Origin: Ollibium composti
GTDB lineage: Bacteria > Pseudomonadota > Alphaproteobacteria > Rhizobiales > Rhizobiaceae
Direction: 5' to 3'
Length of the DNA stretch: 64,000 bases
Assembly (NCBI RefSeq): GCF_004801285.1
Contig: NZ_SSNY01000010.1
Location: forward strand, 62,001-126,000
Shown: piece after piece, positions 18,374 to 27,881 of the stretch
How positions within the stretch are numbered: position 1 is the stretch's first letter
Layout: each line of letters opens with the position of its first letter
The notes under the pieces: generated by a model
What the model saw: the letters and a program-made list of their open reading frames with translations, nothing else
Told to the model about the DNA's origin: nothing
Database searches by the model: none
Made by a program: the position numbers and the translations under genes

Positions 18374-19888
18374 TTATTTGTAGATGAAGCCGACGACGCC
18401 GTGATACCGGCCGGCTGGCCTGTCCGTCTGCATGGTGCCGTAGACGCGGTTGACGCGGCCAAGGAACATGCCGGCGCCATCGCTGGCGGCGTTGAAATTG
18501 TCATCCGGCTTGGCAAGCTCGTTGCGCGCCACCGGCCGCGACAGATAGGGCGTCACAATGATGACAAGCTCGGTCTCGTTGCGGACGAAATCGCGCGAGC
18601 GGAACAGCGTGCCGAGTACTGGGATCTTGGAGAGGCCGGGCATGCCCGTAAGCGCCTGGCGCACGTCGTCGCGAACGAGGCCGGCGATCATCATCGAACC
18701 GCCGGAGGGCAGCTCGATGGTTGTATCGGCAAGGCGTTTGCGCAGCGAGATCACGCTGCCGCCGCCGGCGACCACCGACCCCTCGTTGGTCGGCTCGGAC
18801 ACGCTCGTCCGGACCTTCAGGCTGATGCGGCCGGGCGAAAGGACGACAGGCTGGAATTCGAGACCAATGCCGTATTCGATCTTCTCGTGCGAATAAGTCG
18901 GATTTCCGTCGCGGTTATCGTTGGATTTGTTTTCCGTGTAACCGGAGGTCATGTTGAATTCACCGCCCACCTTGAAGGTGGCCTTCTCGCCCGAGACGGC
19001 GGTGAGCGTCGGTTCGGCCAGCGTCTTCATGACGCCGCCCTGTTCCATGGCATTGAGATAGGCGTTGAGCGTGGAAGTCCCCAGCGACAACGCCGGATTG
19101 ACCGCGCCCTGCATCGGCATGCCGAGGCCGAACTGCTGGGCGCTGACGGCGCCCCAGCTGATGCCGTTGCTCGAGCCGTTGGCGACCATGTTGACGCCGA
19201 GTTGCTTCATGACGTTGCGGCTGACTTCGGCCACCGTCACCTTGAGCGTGACCTGATCGTCGCCGATGATCTGCAAGAGGTTGATAATGGCGCTTTTCTG
19301 GCGCTGGGAGTCGGGGTTGTTGATATCGACGCCGCCGGCGGCGTTGCCGCCCGCCGCGGTCTGTGAATACTGGCCCGTCGTCGCCTCGCCGCCGGTGACG
19401 AAGGCGGTGGCGAGGTCGGCGGCCCGCTTGGAATCCAGCGGCGTGTCGACGGTGCCGGTCAGCACCACGTTGTCGTTGAGCAGCTCGACCTTGATGTCGG
19501 AGCCGGGAATGAAGCGCTTGAGATATTCCTCCAGGCCGGCGACATCGCGCTCGACGTCGAGGTCGAGGCTGACGATCTGCTCGCCGTTGGCGCCGAAGAC
19601 GAAGATGTTCGTCTCGCCGACCGCCTTGCCGAACAGATAGATGCGCCGCGAGGTGCGGGTGACCGCATCGGCGACCGCCGGGTTGGCGACCAGGATGTCA
19701 TAGGCATCGCTGGGCAGGTCGAGGACCACCGACTTGTTCAGACCGAGCTTGATGTGCTGGTTTGCCGAACTGGTTCCGACGCGCGCCTTGCCGGCATGCG
19801 CCTCGACCGGCATGAAGGAGCCGGCGGCGAACAGGCCGAGCCCGAGCACGGCGGCGAGCGCGATGCGCACTCCAGCATGTGTCCTCAT
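18374..19888 (-). CDS. cpaC: CpaC/RcpA outer-membrane secretin of the pilus system
   Basis: A 504-residue secretin with a signal peptide, an N-terminal pilus assembly/BON-like region (about residues 45-115), then a secretin domain (VTLKVTVAEVSRNVMKQLGVN, ELPSGGSMMIAGLVRDD, KIPVLGTLFRSR). It forms the outer-membrane channel for the pilus. The ATG at 19888 overlaps the cpaB stop by four bases. It probably belongs to the cpaBCDEF-tadBC operon. Confidence 0.95.
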   Translation of the reverse strand: MRTHAGVRIALAAVLGLGLFAAGSFMPVEAHAGKARVGTSSANQHIKLGLNKSVVLDLPSDAYDILVANPAVADAVTRTSRRIYLFGKAVGETNIFVFGANGEQIVSLDLDVERDVAGLEEYLKRFIPGSDIKVELLNDNVVLTGTVDTPLDSKRAADLATAFVTGGEATTGQYSQTAAGGNAAGGVDINNPDSQRQKSAIINLLQIIGDDQVTLKVTVAEVSRNVMKQLGVNMVANGSSNGISWGAVSAQQFGLGMPMQGAVNPALSLGTSTLNAYLNAMEQGGVMKTLAEPTLTAVSGEKATFKVGGEFNMTSGYTENKSNDNRDGNPTYSHEKIEYGIGLEFQPVVLSPGRISLKVRTSVSEPTNEGSVVAGGGSVISLRKRLADTTIELPSGGSMMIAGLVRDDVRQALTGMPGLSKIPVLGTLFRSRDFVRNETELVIIVTPYLSRPVARNELAKPDDNFNAASDGAGMFLGRVNRVYGTMQTDRPAGRYHGVVGFIYK

Positions 19889-20700
19889 TTCCTAGCTCCC
19901 ACTTCGGAAACCTCTCCCGACTTGATGAGGCGCACCGTTCCGCGCCGGCCGTTGCCGGAAACGAGATAATCGGCCTCGCCGGTGACCTTCTCGTCGGCGT
20001 CGGCGATGGGCCTGAGCGCCAGCGTCAGCCGATCCGCCATCTGCTGGGCGACGGTGATGATCTCGGCCTGCTGCGGCGTCAGCTCCAGCGTCGCCGTCTG
20101 GCCGACACGGGTCTTCTTGCCTTCCTCGTCTTCCTGGATCGTCTGGTCGATGGCCAGCACGCGGATGTTCTTCAGGATGGTCTCGGTAAAGAAGCCGTTC
20201 GACCCCGGAACGTCCTTGTCGACCCGCCGGGTCATGATGACGTCGACGAAGTCGTTCGGCAGGATGAAGCCGCCGGCGGAGGTGTCGGCGGCGATCGAGG
20301 TGGCGACGGCGCGGGTGCCCGACGGCAGGATCGAGGACATGAAGCTCTGCCCCTCGCCGATCAGCTTGGACCGGCGCAGCGGCTCGCCGGTGTACATGGC
20401 CATGCGGGCGACCGAGTCCTTCAGCTTTTCCACCGCGTCGGGCTCGTTGGCGCGGGTGATGAAATTGGCGTTGATGCCGTCGGCCGGCCACTTTTCCCAC
20501 GAGATGTTGTTGGCCAGCGTCCCGCCCATCGGCACGTCGCCGGACAGCACCAGCACGTCCTGGAGCGCGATGGCCGGCTGCTGCGGCGTGTTGACGACGA
20601 CTTCGGCAGGCGGCTTGACCGCCATGTTCTTGGCGACATAGCCGGCCCCCCCGGCTGCGGCCACCGCGACGCTCAAGATAATCAATCGGGATGCCGGCAT
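19885..20700 (-). CDS. cpaB: CpaB/RcpC pilus assembly protein
   Basis: A 271-residue protein with an N-terminal transmembrane anchor (residues 5-22), a SAF domain (QDVLVLSGDVPMGGTLANNISWEKW, quoted in part) and the CpaB region FVDVIMTRRVD. It is a periplasmic partner of the secretin. It is the first gene of the leftward pilus operon; its promoter must lie in 20701-20853. Confidence 0.93.
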   Translation of the reverse strand: MPASRLIILSVAVAAAGGAGYVAKNMAVKPPAEVVVNTPQQPAIALQDVLVLSGDVPMGGTLANNISWEKWPADGINANFITRANEPDAVEKLKDSVARMAMYTGEPLRRSKLIGEGQSFMSSILPSGTRAVATSIAADTSAGGFILPNDFVDVIMTRRVDKDVPGSNGFFTETILKNIRVLAIDQTIQEDEEGKKTRVGQTATLELTPQQAEIITVAQQMADRLTLALRPIADADEKVTGEADYLVSGNGRRGTVRLIKSGEVSEVGARK

Positions 20701-20769
20701 ATGCCCAACCCTCGCCCTAGCAAACCTCTAGCCAGGCGGGACTTTGCAGCGGCAATCGTCAAATTAGGG

Positions 20770-20808
20770 TTAATGCAATGCTTACGATCGTGATTAATTT
20801 AACGTTTA
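20770..20808 (-). promoter_or_regulatory. AT-rich control region upstream of cpaB with CtrA-like boxes
   Basis: The only AT-rich block between cpaA and cpaB. It holds TTAA-N7-TTTA (20794-20808, one mismatch from TTAA-N7-TTAA) and a second, poorer match (20770-20784, two mismatches). It likely contains the promoter of the cpaB-tadC unit. CtrA use is inference. Confidence 0.4.
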
Positions 20809-20846
20809 TGCAAATGCGAAGCATCGCCCGCCGCATCGACCGGCGG

Positions 20847-20875
20847 GCATGAAAAAGGCGGCCGGAGCCGCCTTT
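20847..20875 (-). terminator. Rho-independent terminator after cpaA
   Basis: On the minus strand an AAAGGCGGC/GCCGCCTTT stem (20854-20862 and 20867-20875) with a four-base loop is followed by a T-run. It lies 26 bases after the cpaA stop and insulates cpaA from cpaB. Confidence 0.85.
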
Positions 20876-20900
20876 GCGAGAAAGCTGCGCCGACAACCCT

Positions 20901-21431
20901 TCACGAGGCCGTGCGCTCCAGCGCCCACTGCACCAGCGGCGATGCCGGAAAGGCCAGAAGCCCGCCGAGGCCCAGCGCGATGCCGTAGGGAATGCCCATC
21001 TTCTCGTCGGCGAAGTGGCGCAGGAACAGGTTGTTGCGCGTCATCGTCGCCAGCACCGAGCCGCGATAGACAAGCAGCGCCATGGTCAGCAGACCGCCGA
21101 TGACGGAAGCGATCAGAAGATAATCGACGAGGCAGGTACCGAAACCCATCCACACGGAGGTCGCCGCCATCAGCTTGGCATCGCCCCCGCCCATGGCGCC
21201 GAGGGCGAACAGGCCGATCGTGCAGGCCAGCACCAGGGCACCGGCGGCCAGATGCAGGCCATACTGCGTCCACTCCATGCCCGTCAGCGGCGCCACGATC
21301 ATGAAGGCTCCGGCGAGGATGAGCGAGACCCGGTTGGCGATCGTCATCGACAGCATGTCGGAAATCGCCGCGAACAGCATGCAGAAGGGAAAGACGACGA
21401 AGATCAGGGCTTCAAGCATCGGGTCCACCAT
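20901..21431 (-). CDS. cpaA: CpaA prepilin peptidase (A24 family)
   Basis: A 176-residue, mostly hydrophobic aspartic peptidase that cleaves the Flp prepilin leader. The two active aspartates fit the pattern SD (in AAISDMLSMTI) and GGGDAKL. About five membrane helices are visible. The start is uncertain: ATG 21431 is used; ATG 21419 (MLEALIF) and a longer frame to 21464 are possible. It is transcribed leftward, divergent from the pilin-domain gene. Confidence 0.92.
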   Translation of the reverse strand: MVDPMLEALIFVVFPFCMLFAAISDMLSMTIANRVSLILAGAFMIVAPLTGMEWTQYGLHLAAGALVLACTIGLFALGAMGGGDAKLMAATSVWMGFGTCLVDYLLIASVIGGLLTMALLVYRGSVLATMTRNNLFLRHFADEKMGIPYGIALGLGGLLAFPASPLVQWALERTAS

Positions 21432-21552
21432 GGTTCCGGGCGGCGAATGCGCCACTACAGGCACCCTAGGCGATTTCCGTTAAGGATCGATGAGCCGGGA
21501 ACGGCGGATTTGCGCGATTCCCGCCGCTCCGCGATGCCGGAGGCGCCGCCGT

Positions 21553-21567
21553 TTAACCGTTGGTTCA
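21553..21567 (+). promoter_or_regulatory. Putative CtrA-like box between cpaA and pilus N-domain gene
   Basis: TTAA-N7-TTCA, one mismatch from TTAA-N7-TTAA, lies 61 bases before the gene at 21628. It is a sequence match only. It is the fourth such match near a pilus or replication start in this window. Confidence 0.3.
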
Positions 21568-21627
21568 CCAATCCCGTTCATGATCCGTTGAACACATTCG
21601 CGCAATCCGCGCTGTCCGGAGATTGAA

Positions 21628-22050
21628 ATGGCCCTGTCGAGATCGCTCCCGATCGCCGCCGCGCTGCTTTCGGCAACGGCCTTCGCCGCGCCGGCGCTGG
21701 CGGGCTCGGGCATCGAGGTGACGATGAACCAGGCGCGGATCGTCAAGCTGGCGCGCGCGGCCGACACCATCGTCGTCGGCAACCCGCTGATCGCCGACGC
21801 CGCCGTGCAGGACGCCTCCACCATCGTGCTTACCGGCAAGGGCTTCGGCGTCACCAACCTGGTGGTGCTCGACAAGGACGGCAGCCCGATCATCGACGAA
21901 CAGGTGACCGTGACGCGCCAGAACGCCTCGACGGTGCGCATCTACCGGCGCTCGCAGGTGCAGACGATGTCGTGCACGCCCTATTGCGAGAGCTCCTTCA
22001 AGAGCGAGGCCGAGCGCACCTCGGAAATGGAAATGAACGCCGGCAACTGA
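21628..22050 (+). CDS. Pilus assembly N-terminal-domain protein (T2SS-T3SS pil_N type)
   Basis: A 140-residue exported protein with a signal peptide ending near ALAGS, followed by a single domain (QARIVKLARAADTIVVGNPLIADAAVQ, quoted in part) matching the N-terminal domain found in CpaC-like secretins. It lacks the secretin domain, so it is a stand-alone copy of that module. Two cysteines occur near the C-terminus (SCTPYCESS). It is divergent from cpaA and upstream of the TadE genes. A hairpin (22035-22059) spans its stop codon. Confidence 0.85.
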   Translation: MALSRSLPIAAALLSATAFAAPALAGSGIEVTMNQARIVKLARAADTIVVGNPLIADAAVQDASTIVLTGKGFGVTNLVVLDKDGSPIIDEQVTVTRQNASTVRIYRRSQVQTMSCTPYCESSFKSEAERTSEMEMNAGN

Positions 22051-22059
22051 CCGGCGTTC
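22035..22059 (+). promoter_or_regulatory. Hairpin spanning the stop codon
   Basis: GAACGCCGG (22035-22043) pairs with CCGGCGTTC (22051-22059); the TGA stop at 22048-22050 lies in the loop. There is no T-run. A second stem (CCGGCC/GGCCGG) follows at about 22068-22083. It may be a transcriptional or translational brake, but this is not demonstrated. Confidence 0.35.
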
Positions 22060-22190
22060 ATGCCTGACCGGCCCCATGGCCGGGTTAGCGGCGCGTTAAT
22101 ACAGATCGTGCGAATTTAGGTTTCCGTCAAACCGGACCTCAACAGGTTTCGTCTACGGTGCCCTGCGACAGAGTTTACGGGCCGCACGAC

Positions 22191-22805
22191 ATGGACGACA
22201 CATCTGGCCGACCGAACGACCGCAAGACGCAAGGCAAGGGCCTGCTCGTCCGCTTCGCGCAGGATCGCCGCGGCGTGACAGCCATCGAATTCGGCCTGCT
22301 GGGCTCGGCCTTTTTCGCACTGGTCTTCGTCATCCTCGAAAGCTGCGTTTCCTTCGCGTCCCAGGAAGTCATGGTCAACGCCACCGACACCGTGGCGCGC
22401 CAGTTGCGCACCGGCCAGGTCAAGAAGGCCGACGCCACCGAGGACTGGGTGAAGCAGCAGATCTGCAACCAGCTCAGCCTGCTGGCCGCAAACAACTGTC
22501 TCGGCCGCATCCACGTGGACCTGCGCACTTTCACCACATTTCACGATGCCGCCGAACTTGGCTTCGAGATCGCCAAGAAAAACGGCAGGGACGGGGTCCA
22601 GTTGACCAAGCTGGCTGACGGCCAGAAAGTCGATGATGAATTCAAGTTCCTTCCCGGCACGTCGATGACCAAGAACATGCTGCGGGTCTTCTACGAATGG
22701 CCGGTAATGACGGACTACATGGCTCTCCAGTTGTCCAACTTGAACGATACCGACACGCTGCATTTCGCTTCGGCGATCTGGCAGAACGAACCCTTCAACG
22801 ACTAG
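22191..22805 (+). CDS. TadE-family pseudopilin-like protein
   Basis: A 204-residue protein with the TadE-type N-terminus RRGVTAIEFGLLGSAFFALVF (residues about 24-43), a prepilin-like helix with the conserved glutamate in AIEF. The remainder is a periplasmic domain without recognisable motifs. TadE proteins are minor-pilin-like parts of the Flp pilus, processed by CpaA-type peptidases. I chose ATG at 22191; GTG at 22158 is the longest start. The next gene is a second TadE-like protein. Confidence 0.85.
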   Translation: MDDTSGRPNDRKTQGKGLLVRFAQDRRGVTAIEFGLLGSAFFALVFVILESCVSFASQEVMVNATDTVARQLRTGQVKKADATEDWVKQQICNQLSLLAANNCLGRIHVDLRTFTTFHDAAELGFEIAKKNGRDGVQLTKLADGQKVDDEFKFLPGTSMTKNMLRVFYEWPVMTDYMALQLSNLNDTDTLHFASAIWQNEPFND

Positions 22806-22836
22806 CGGGCTGGCGCGGGGGCCGGAAGCGACGATC

Positions 22837-23436
22837 ATGGCGAGCGCGGGGGCGCATGGGGCAATGAGGAAACTGGCGGCAGGGATCAGGCGGCTTTGCG
22901 CCGACAGGAGCGGCGTGGCGGCGGTCGAATTCGCCTTCATCGCGCCCGTCCTGCTGATACTTTACTTCATCACCATGGAGGCATCGCAAGGGCTCGAGAC
23001 CAGCAGGAAGGTCGCCCGCCTGGGCTTCACGGTAGCGGACCTCGTCTCGCAGCAGTCCCAGGTCAATACAGAAACGCTTGGGGATATCGTGGCCGTCGCC
23101 GCCTCGACGATGCAGCCCTACCACCGCTCCACGCCGACAATCACCATCACCGCCATCACGATAACGTCCGAAGGGCCGACCGTGGAATGGCGGTATAAGA
23201 CCGGCGAGGCGATCGACAACACCATAAACGTGCCCGCCAAGCTCAACGTCCCGGATTCCTTCCTGCTACAGGTGACCAGCACGCTCGATTACAAGCCGAT
23301 CATCGCCTGGTCGGGACAAAACGTGGCGGCGACCGGCCTGATATCGAGTTTCGGCGACATTACGATGAGCAACACCTATTATGTCAGGCCGCGCGTGACG
23401 TTGACCGTCCCCTGCTCCAACTGCCCTGGTAGCTAA
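22837..23436 (+). CDS. Second TadE/TadG-like pilus assembly protein
   Basis: A 199-residue protein with the same N-terminal pattern (RSGVAAVEFAFIAPVLLILYF, about residues 25-44) and a periplasmic tail containing SNCPGS at the end. GGAAG precedes ATG 22837; ATG 22864 is an alternative. It follows the first TadE gene by 31 bases. Its end overlaps the convergent binding-protein gene by 4 bases. The pair of TadE-type genes is typical of rhizobial pilus loci. Confidence 0.85.
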   Translation: MASAGAHGAMRKLAAGIRRLCADRSGVAAVEFAFIAPVLLILYFITMEASQGLETSRKVARLGFTVADLVSQQSQVNTETLGDIVAVAASTMQPYHRSTPTITITAITITSEGPTVEWRYKTGEAIDNTINVPAKLNVPDSFLLQVTSTLDYKPIIAWSGQNVAATGLISSFGDITMSNTYYVRPRVTLTVPCSNCPGS

Positions 23437-24392
23437 GGCCGGGACTTGCCGGCAACGGCGCGCACCAGCGTCACCGCCGGCTGGTAGTCCTTCGCACTGA
23501 CGGCGACGAAGCCGCCGGGATGGCCGCGCTCCATGAGGCGGTAGACCTTCGGGTCCCGGTCCTTCAGGCCGGTCAGGAAATCGACGAGGCGCCGCTTGGC
23601 GTCGGCGTCCAGGTCGCTGCGCACGGCATGCGGCCCGTAGCGCAGCAGGCTAGACGTCCACACCACCTGCAGCGCCGAGGCTGGGATGCCCGCCGATTTC
23701 AGGCGTGCCACGGTGCCGCCGCCCGGCGACCGGTCCCCGCCGCGCGTTGCCGACGCCCGTTCCCAGCCGAATATGGCATCGACGGTGCCGGCCGCGAGCA
23801 TCGCCTCGGCGGCCGAAGCGGAGGCGGCGCGCTGGAGCAGCGGCTGGCCTTCCAGGTCCGTCACGCCCGCGGCGGCCAGGTCTGCCAGCGGCATCAAGGT
23901 GCCGGCGACGCTGTCGGGAGGCCCGATCGCAATGCGGCGCGAGGCCATGTCGGACGGCTTCGATATCCTGGCGTCGCGCGTGACAAGGACCGAGTGGATG
24001 CCGGCGGCCCCGTCGGCATCGGTCGGCGCCACCAGCGGCTCGACGCAGCCGCAGCGCAGCGAGACCAGCGCATAGGCGGTGGCCGAATAGACCGCATAGT
24101 CGACGCGCCGGTCGATCTGCGCCTCGATCAGCGTGGCATAGTCGCGCGCCACCAGAACCTCGACCTTCATGCCGAGCGCCTTCGAATAGGCGTCCGTCAG
24201 CAGGGCGAGGCCGGGAACGGCATTGCCGGCGCCGGGTTCGGCCACAATGCCGATTCGGAAGGTGCCGATATCCTGGCGCCAATCCGCCAGGGCCGGACGC
24301 CAGGCGAGCGTCACCATCGCGGCGAGCCCCGCCGCCGCGACACGCGCATGCGTCCTGCGTCCCTTCTTCACGATCTGCCCCACCGGTCCCAT
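23433..24392 (-). CDS. PhnD-like phosphate/phosphonate ABC substrate-binding protein, orphan
   Basis: A 319-residue periplasmic binding protein with a signal peptide (basic start, hydrophobic stretch, ALAD). Residues such as LLTDAYSKALGMKVEVLVARDYATLIEAQIDRRVDYAVYS (in shorter segments) match the PhnD/SsuA family. No permease or ATPase gene is adjacent, so it is an orphan. It lies convergent to the TadE genes and divergent from deoB. Ligand unknown. Confidence 0.82.
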   Translation of the reverse strand: MGPVGQIVKKGRRTHARVAAAGLAAMVTLAWRPALADWRQDIGTFRIGIVAEPGAGNAVPGLALLTDAYSKALGMKVEVLVARDYATLIEAQIDRRVDYAVYSATAYALVSLRCGCVEPLVAPTDADGAAGIHSVLVTRDARISKPSDMASRRIAIGPPDSVAGTLMPLADLAAAGVTDLEGQPLLQRAASASAAEAMLAAGTVDAIFGWERASATRGGDRSPGGGTVARLKSAGIPASALQVVWTSSLLRYGPHAVRSDLDADAKRRLVDFLTGLKDRDPKVYRLMERGHPGGFVAVSAKDYQPAVTLVRAVAGKSRP

Positions 24393-24495
24393 GTCCTAAA
24401 CGGAATTATCGCGGCAAGCGGTTGCCGTTTGGTTTCCGAATTGCCAAGGCGGGCGCCGGCTCCTATGTCTGGGTTGCAACCAGCATGGGCAGCCG

Positions 24496-25734
24496 ATGGC
24501 GCGCGCTTTCGTTTTCGTTCTCGATTCCTTCGGCATCGGCGGAGCCGCCGACGCCGGCAAATACGGCGACGCCGGGGCCGATACGCTCGGCCACATCGCC
24601 GAAGCGTGCGCGGCGGGCAAGGGCGACCGGGACGGCCTGCGCCATGGGCCGCTGCTTTTGCCCAACATGGTCGCGCTCGGCCTCGGCGAAGCCGCGCGCA
24701 TCGCAACCGGCTTCGACTTCGGCCGAGGGATCACGCTTGCCCCCTCCTCCTTCCACGGCGCGGCGCAGGAAATCTCCGCCGGCAAGGATACGCCGTCCGG
24801 CCACTGGGAGATCGCCGGCCTGCCGGCGCGCTTCGACTGGGGCTATTTTCCCGACACGGTTCCGGCCTTTCCGGCCGCGCTGACCGAGGCGATGATCCGC
24901 GAGGGCCGGGTGCCCGGCATCCTCGCCAACCGGCATGCGCCCGGCACCACCGTCATCGAGGATTTCGGCGAGGAGCATATCCGGACCGGCAAGCCGATCT
25001 GCTACACATCGGTCGATTCGGTGTTGCAAATCGCCGCGCACGAGGAGCATTTCGGCCTGCAACGGCTCTATGACTTCTGCAAGGTGGTGCGGCGCCTGTG
25101 CGACCCGCTGCATGTCGGCCGCGTCATCGCCCGCCCCTTCCTCGGCGAGAGCCGCGACACCTTCAAGCGCACGCCCAACCGCAAGGATTTTTCCGTGCCG
25201 CCGCCCGAGCCGACGTTGCTCGACCGCGTCGTCGACCATGGCGGCAAGGTGATCGCGGTGGGCAAGATCGGCGACATCTTCGCTCATCGCGGCATTTCGG
25301 AGGTACGCAAAGGCGCCGGCAACATGGCCATGTTCAACGCCGCGCTCGGCACCATGGACGACGCGAAAGGCGGCGACTTCGTCTTCGCCAACTTCGTCGA
25401 TTTCGACACCGAATTCGGCCATCGCCGCGACGTGCCGGGTTATGCGGCAGCCCTCGAAGCCTTCGATCGGCGCGTGCCGGAGGCGCTGGCCAAGCTCAAG
25501 GAAGGCGATCTTTTCCTGCTGACCGCCGACCACGGCAACGACCCGACCTGGCACGGCACCGACCATACGCGCGAGCGCATCCCGATCGCCGGGCTGGCGC
25601 CGGGCATGAAGGGCGGCGCCGTCGGGCTGAGGCCGACCTTCTCCGACATCGGGGCTACCGTGGCCGAGCATCTCGGCATCGCCCCCGGCGGCAACGGCAC
25701 CTCCTTCCTCAAGGCGTTACGCGGCCATGCCTGA
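24496..25734 (+). CDS. deoB: Phosphopentomutase
   Basis: A 412-residue alkaline-phosphatase-fold mutase that interconverts ribose-1- or deoxyribose-1-phosphate with the 5-phosphates in nucleoside salvage. The metal-site region [18 protein letters not shown] and the active-site threonine motif [11 protein letters not shown] are clear, as is [20 protein letters not shown] (in part) near the end. The gene overlaps mutM by eight bases. A cytidine deaminase gene elsewhere in the window also serves salvage. Confidence 0.96.
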   Translation: MARAFVFVLDSFGIGGAADAGKYGDAGADTLGHIAEACAAGKGDRDGLRHGPLLLPNMVALGLGEAARIATGFDFGRGITLAPSSFHGAAQEISAGKDTPSGHWEIAGLPARFDWGYFPDTVPAFPAALTEAMIREGRVPGILANRHAPGTTVIEDFGEEHIRTGKPICYTSVDSVLQIAAHEEHFGLQRLYDFCKVVRRLCDPLHVGRVIARPFLGESRDTFKRTPNRKDFSVPPPEPTLLDRVVDHGGKVIAVGKIGDIFAHRGISEVRKGAGNMAMFNAALGTMDDAKGGDFVFANFVDFDTEFGHRRDVPGYAAALEAFDRRVPEALAKLKEGDLFLLTADHGNDPTWHGTDHTRERIPIAGLAPGMKGGAVGLRPTFSDIGATVAEHLGIAPGGNGTSFLKALRGHA

Positions 25735-26617
25735 ACTGCCCGAGGTAGAGACCGTCCGGCGCGGCCTGCAGCCGGTGATGGAAGGCGCGCGCATCGAAAG
25801 GGTCGAGGCGCGGCGGCCGGACCTGCGCTTTCCCCTGCCCTCGCCCTTCGGTGCGCGGCTGGAGGGCCGGCGCATAACGGCGCTGGGGCGCCGCGCCAAA
25901 TACCTGACGATGCATGTCGACGGCGGTCCGGTGCTGATCTGCCATCTCGGCATGTCCGGCTCCTTCCGCATCGAAAAGGACGGAGCGGGCGAGATCCCCG
26001 GCGATTTCCACTACGAGCGCTCGAAGAACGCCGCTCATGACCATGTCGTCTTCCACCTCTCGACGGAAAAGGGAGAACCGGCGCGCGTCGTCTACAACGA
26101 CCCTCGCCGCTTCGGCTTCATGCTGTTCGCCGAAGGGGCGCCGGACGAGCACGCCATGCTCGCCGGGCTCGGCGTCGAGCCGACCGGCAACGCGCTCGAC
26201 GGGCCGCTGCTTGCGGGCCTGCTCCAGGACAGGAAGGCACCCTTGAAGGCAGCGCTTCTCGACCAGAGCCTGATCGCCGGGCTCGGCAACATCTATGTGT
26301 CGGAAGCGCTGTGGCGCGCCGGCCTGTCGCCGCTGCGGCTCGCCGGCACGCTCGGCAAGGCGGGCCCGAAGGCGCGCGCCATGGCCGACCGTCTGGCCGG
26401 GTCGATTCGCGCCGTCATCGCCGACGCCATCGCCGCCGGCGGCTCCTCCTTGCGCGACCATCGGCAGGCGGACGGCTCGCTGGGCTATTTCCAGCATAGC
26501 TTCGCCGTCTACGACCGCGAGGGCATACCCTGCCCGACGCCCGGCTGCAGCGGCACGGTGCGGCGCATCGTGCAAAGCGGCCGCTCGACCTTTTACTGTC
26601 CCACCTGTCAGAAGTAG
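25727..26617 (+). CDS. mutM: Formamidopyrimidine-DNA glycosylase
   Basis: A 296-residue repair enzyme that excises 8-oxoguanine. It starts with PELPEVE, giving the catalytic Pro2 and Glu3 after Met removal. The C-terminus carries the zinc finger with two CxxC-type pairs (CPTPGC and YCPTCQK). It overlaps the deoB stop (ATGCCTGA). Downstream is enoyl-CoA hydratase. Confidence 0.96.
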   Translation: MPELPEVETVRRGLQPVMEGARIERVEARRPDLRFPLPSPFGARLEGRRITALGRRAKYLTMHVDGGPVLICHLGMSGSFRIEKDGAGEIPGDFHYERSKNAAHDHVVFHLSTEKGEPARVVYNDPRRFGFMLFAEGAPDEHAMLAGLGVEPTGNALDGPLLAGLLQDRKAPLKAALLDQSLIAGLGNIYVSEALWRAGLSPLRLAGTLGKAGPKARAMADRLAGSIRAVIADAIAAGGSSLRDHRQADGSLGYFQHSFAVYDREGIPCPTPGCSGTVRRIVQSGRSTFYCPTCQK

Positions 26618-26653
26618 CATCGCGGCCCTGCACCAGCCGAACGGGAGAAGACC

Positions 26654-27427
26654 ATGGCCTATGAAACGATCATCGCCGAAACGCGCGGCAAGGTGGGGCT
26701 GATCACGCTCAACCGTCCCAAGGCGCTCAACGCGCTGAACTCACAGGTTCTGGCCGACATCGTGGCGGCGGCGAAAGCCTTCGACGCCGACGACGGCGTC
26801 GGCGCCATGGTCGTCACCGGTTCGGAAAAAGCCTTCGCCGCCGGCGCCGATATCAAGGAGATGCAGGCGAAGTCCTATGTCGAGGCCTATCTGGAGGACT
26901 TCTTCGTCGGCTGGGAGGAGTTCACCCGCGCGCGCAAGCCGGTGATCGCGGCGGTGGCCGGCTATGCGCTGGGCGGCGGCTGCGAGCTCGCCATGATGTG
27001 CGACTTCATCATTGCCGCCGACAGCGCAAAATTCGGCCAGCCGGAAATCACGCTCGGCGTCATGCCCGGCATGGGCGGCTCGCAGCGGCTGACCCGATTC
27101 GTCGGCAAGTCGAAGGCGATGGATATGGTGCTGACCGGCCGCATGATGGACGCCACTGAGGCCGAGCGTTCGGGACTGGTGTCGCGGGTCGTGCCGGCGG
27201 CCGACCTCGTCGAGGAAGCGATGAAGGCTGCCGAGAAGATCGCCGACTTCTCGCTGCCCGCCGTGATCATGGCCAAGGAAGCCGTCAACCGCTCCTATGA
27301 CCTGACGCTGGCCGAGGGGCTGCGATTCGAGCGGCGCGTCTTCCATTCCATGTTCGCGCTGGACGACCAGAAGGAAGGCATGGCCGCCTTCGCCGAGAAG
27401 CGCAAGCCGGCGTTCAGGAACCGGTGA
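26654..27427 (+). CDS. Enoyl-CoA hydratase
   Basis: A 257-residue crotonase-fold protein that hydrates trans-2-enoyl-CoA in beta-oxidation. The conserved oxyanion segments [11 protein letters not shown] and [13 protein letters not shown] are present, as is the Glu-containing [17 protein letters not shown]. It lies between mutM and rpsT, an arrangement usual in Rhizobiales. It could act on other acyl-CoAs. Confidence 0.93.
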   Translation: MAYETIIAETRGKVGLITLNRPKALNALNSQVLADIVAAAKAFDADDGVGAMVVTGSEKAFAAGADIKEMQAKSYVEAYLEDFFVGWEEFTRARKPVIAAVAGYALGGGCELAMMCDFIIAADSAKFGQPEITLGVMPGMGGSQRLTRFVGKSKAMDMVLTGRMMDATEAERSGLVSRVVPAADLVEEAMKAAEKIADFSLPAVIMAKEAVNRSYDLTLAEGLRFERRVFHSMFALDDQKEGMAAFAEKRKPAFRNR

Positions 27428-27459
27428 GCGACATACGGCAAATTGCTGTAGCTTCTCCG

Positions 27460-27488
27460 TTGACGCGCCCGGAAAGCTGAACTATAAG
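27460..27488 (+). promoter_or_regulatory. Sigma-70-type promoter of rpsT
   Basis: TTGACG (27460-27465) and TATAAG (27483-27488) are separated by exactly 17 bases; read as GTTGAC-N17-CTATAA it also fits the rhizobial CTTGAC-N17-CTATAT pattern. It lies about 100 bases before rpsT. Confidence 0.75.
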
Positions 27489-27584
27489 CCGCACCAACCG
27501 AGGCGGCCGCGTGGCTGCCCGTTTGTTTTTTGCGCCTTGCGGCTTGCCGTGGCGCCGACCCGTTGAGATCAGAAGAGAGGCACC

Positions 27585-27851
27585 ATGGCCAACACCTCCT
27601 CGGCCAAGAAGGCAACGCGCAAGATCGCCCGCCGCACGGCGATCAACAAGAACCGCCGTTCGCGCGTCCGCAACTACGTGCGTAAGGTCGAGGAAGCCCT
27701 GGCCGCCGGTGACAAGGCCGCCGCCGAGGCCGCCCTGCAGATCGCCCAGCCCGAGTTGATGCGCGCCGCCGGCAAGGGCGTGCTGCATGTCAACACCGCC
27801 TCGCGCAAGGTCTCCAGGCTGACGCGTCGGGTCAAGACCCTGACCGCCTGA
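27585..27851 (+). CDS. rpsT: 30S ribosomal protein S20
   Basis: An 88-residue basic protein beginning [18 protein letters not shown], the S20 pattern. It binds 16S rRNA early in small-subunit assembly. The start has AGAGAGGC upstream. A strong promoter (27460-27488) and terminator (27882-27907) bracket it, so it is probably a single-gene unit. It precedes dnaA, as in many Rhizobiales. Confidence 0.97.
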   Translation: MANTSSAKKATRKIARRTAINKNRRSRVRNYVRKVEEALAAGDKAAAEAALQIAQPELMRAAGKGVLHVNTASRKVSRLTRRVKTLTA

Positions 27852-27881
27852 TCGCCCTCAAAGGCAGGCCCGTTCCAATCG

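Noticed and set aside
20701..20900. Flp pilin gene between cpaA and cpaB
   Set aside because: No frame with a pilin leader or hydrophobic helix; the space holds a terminator and promoter-like sequence.
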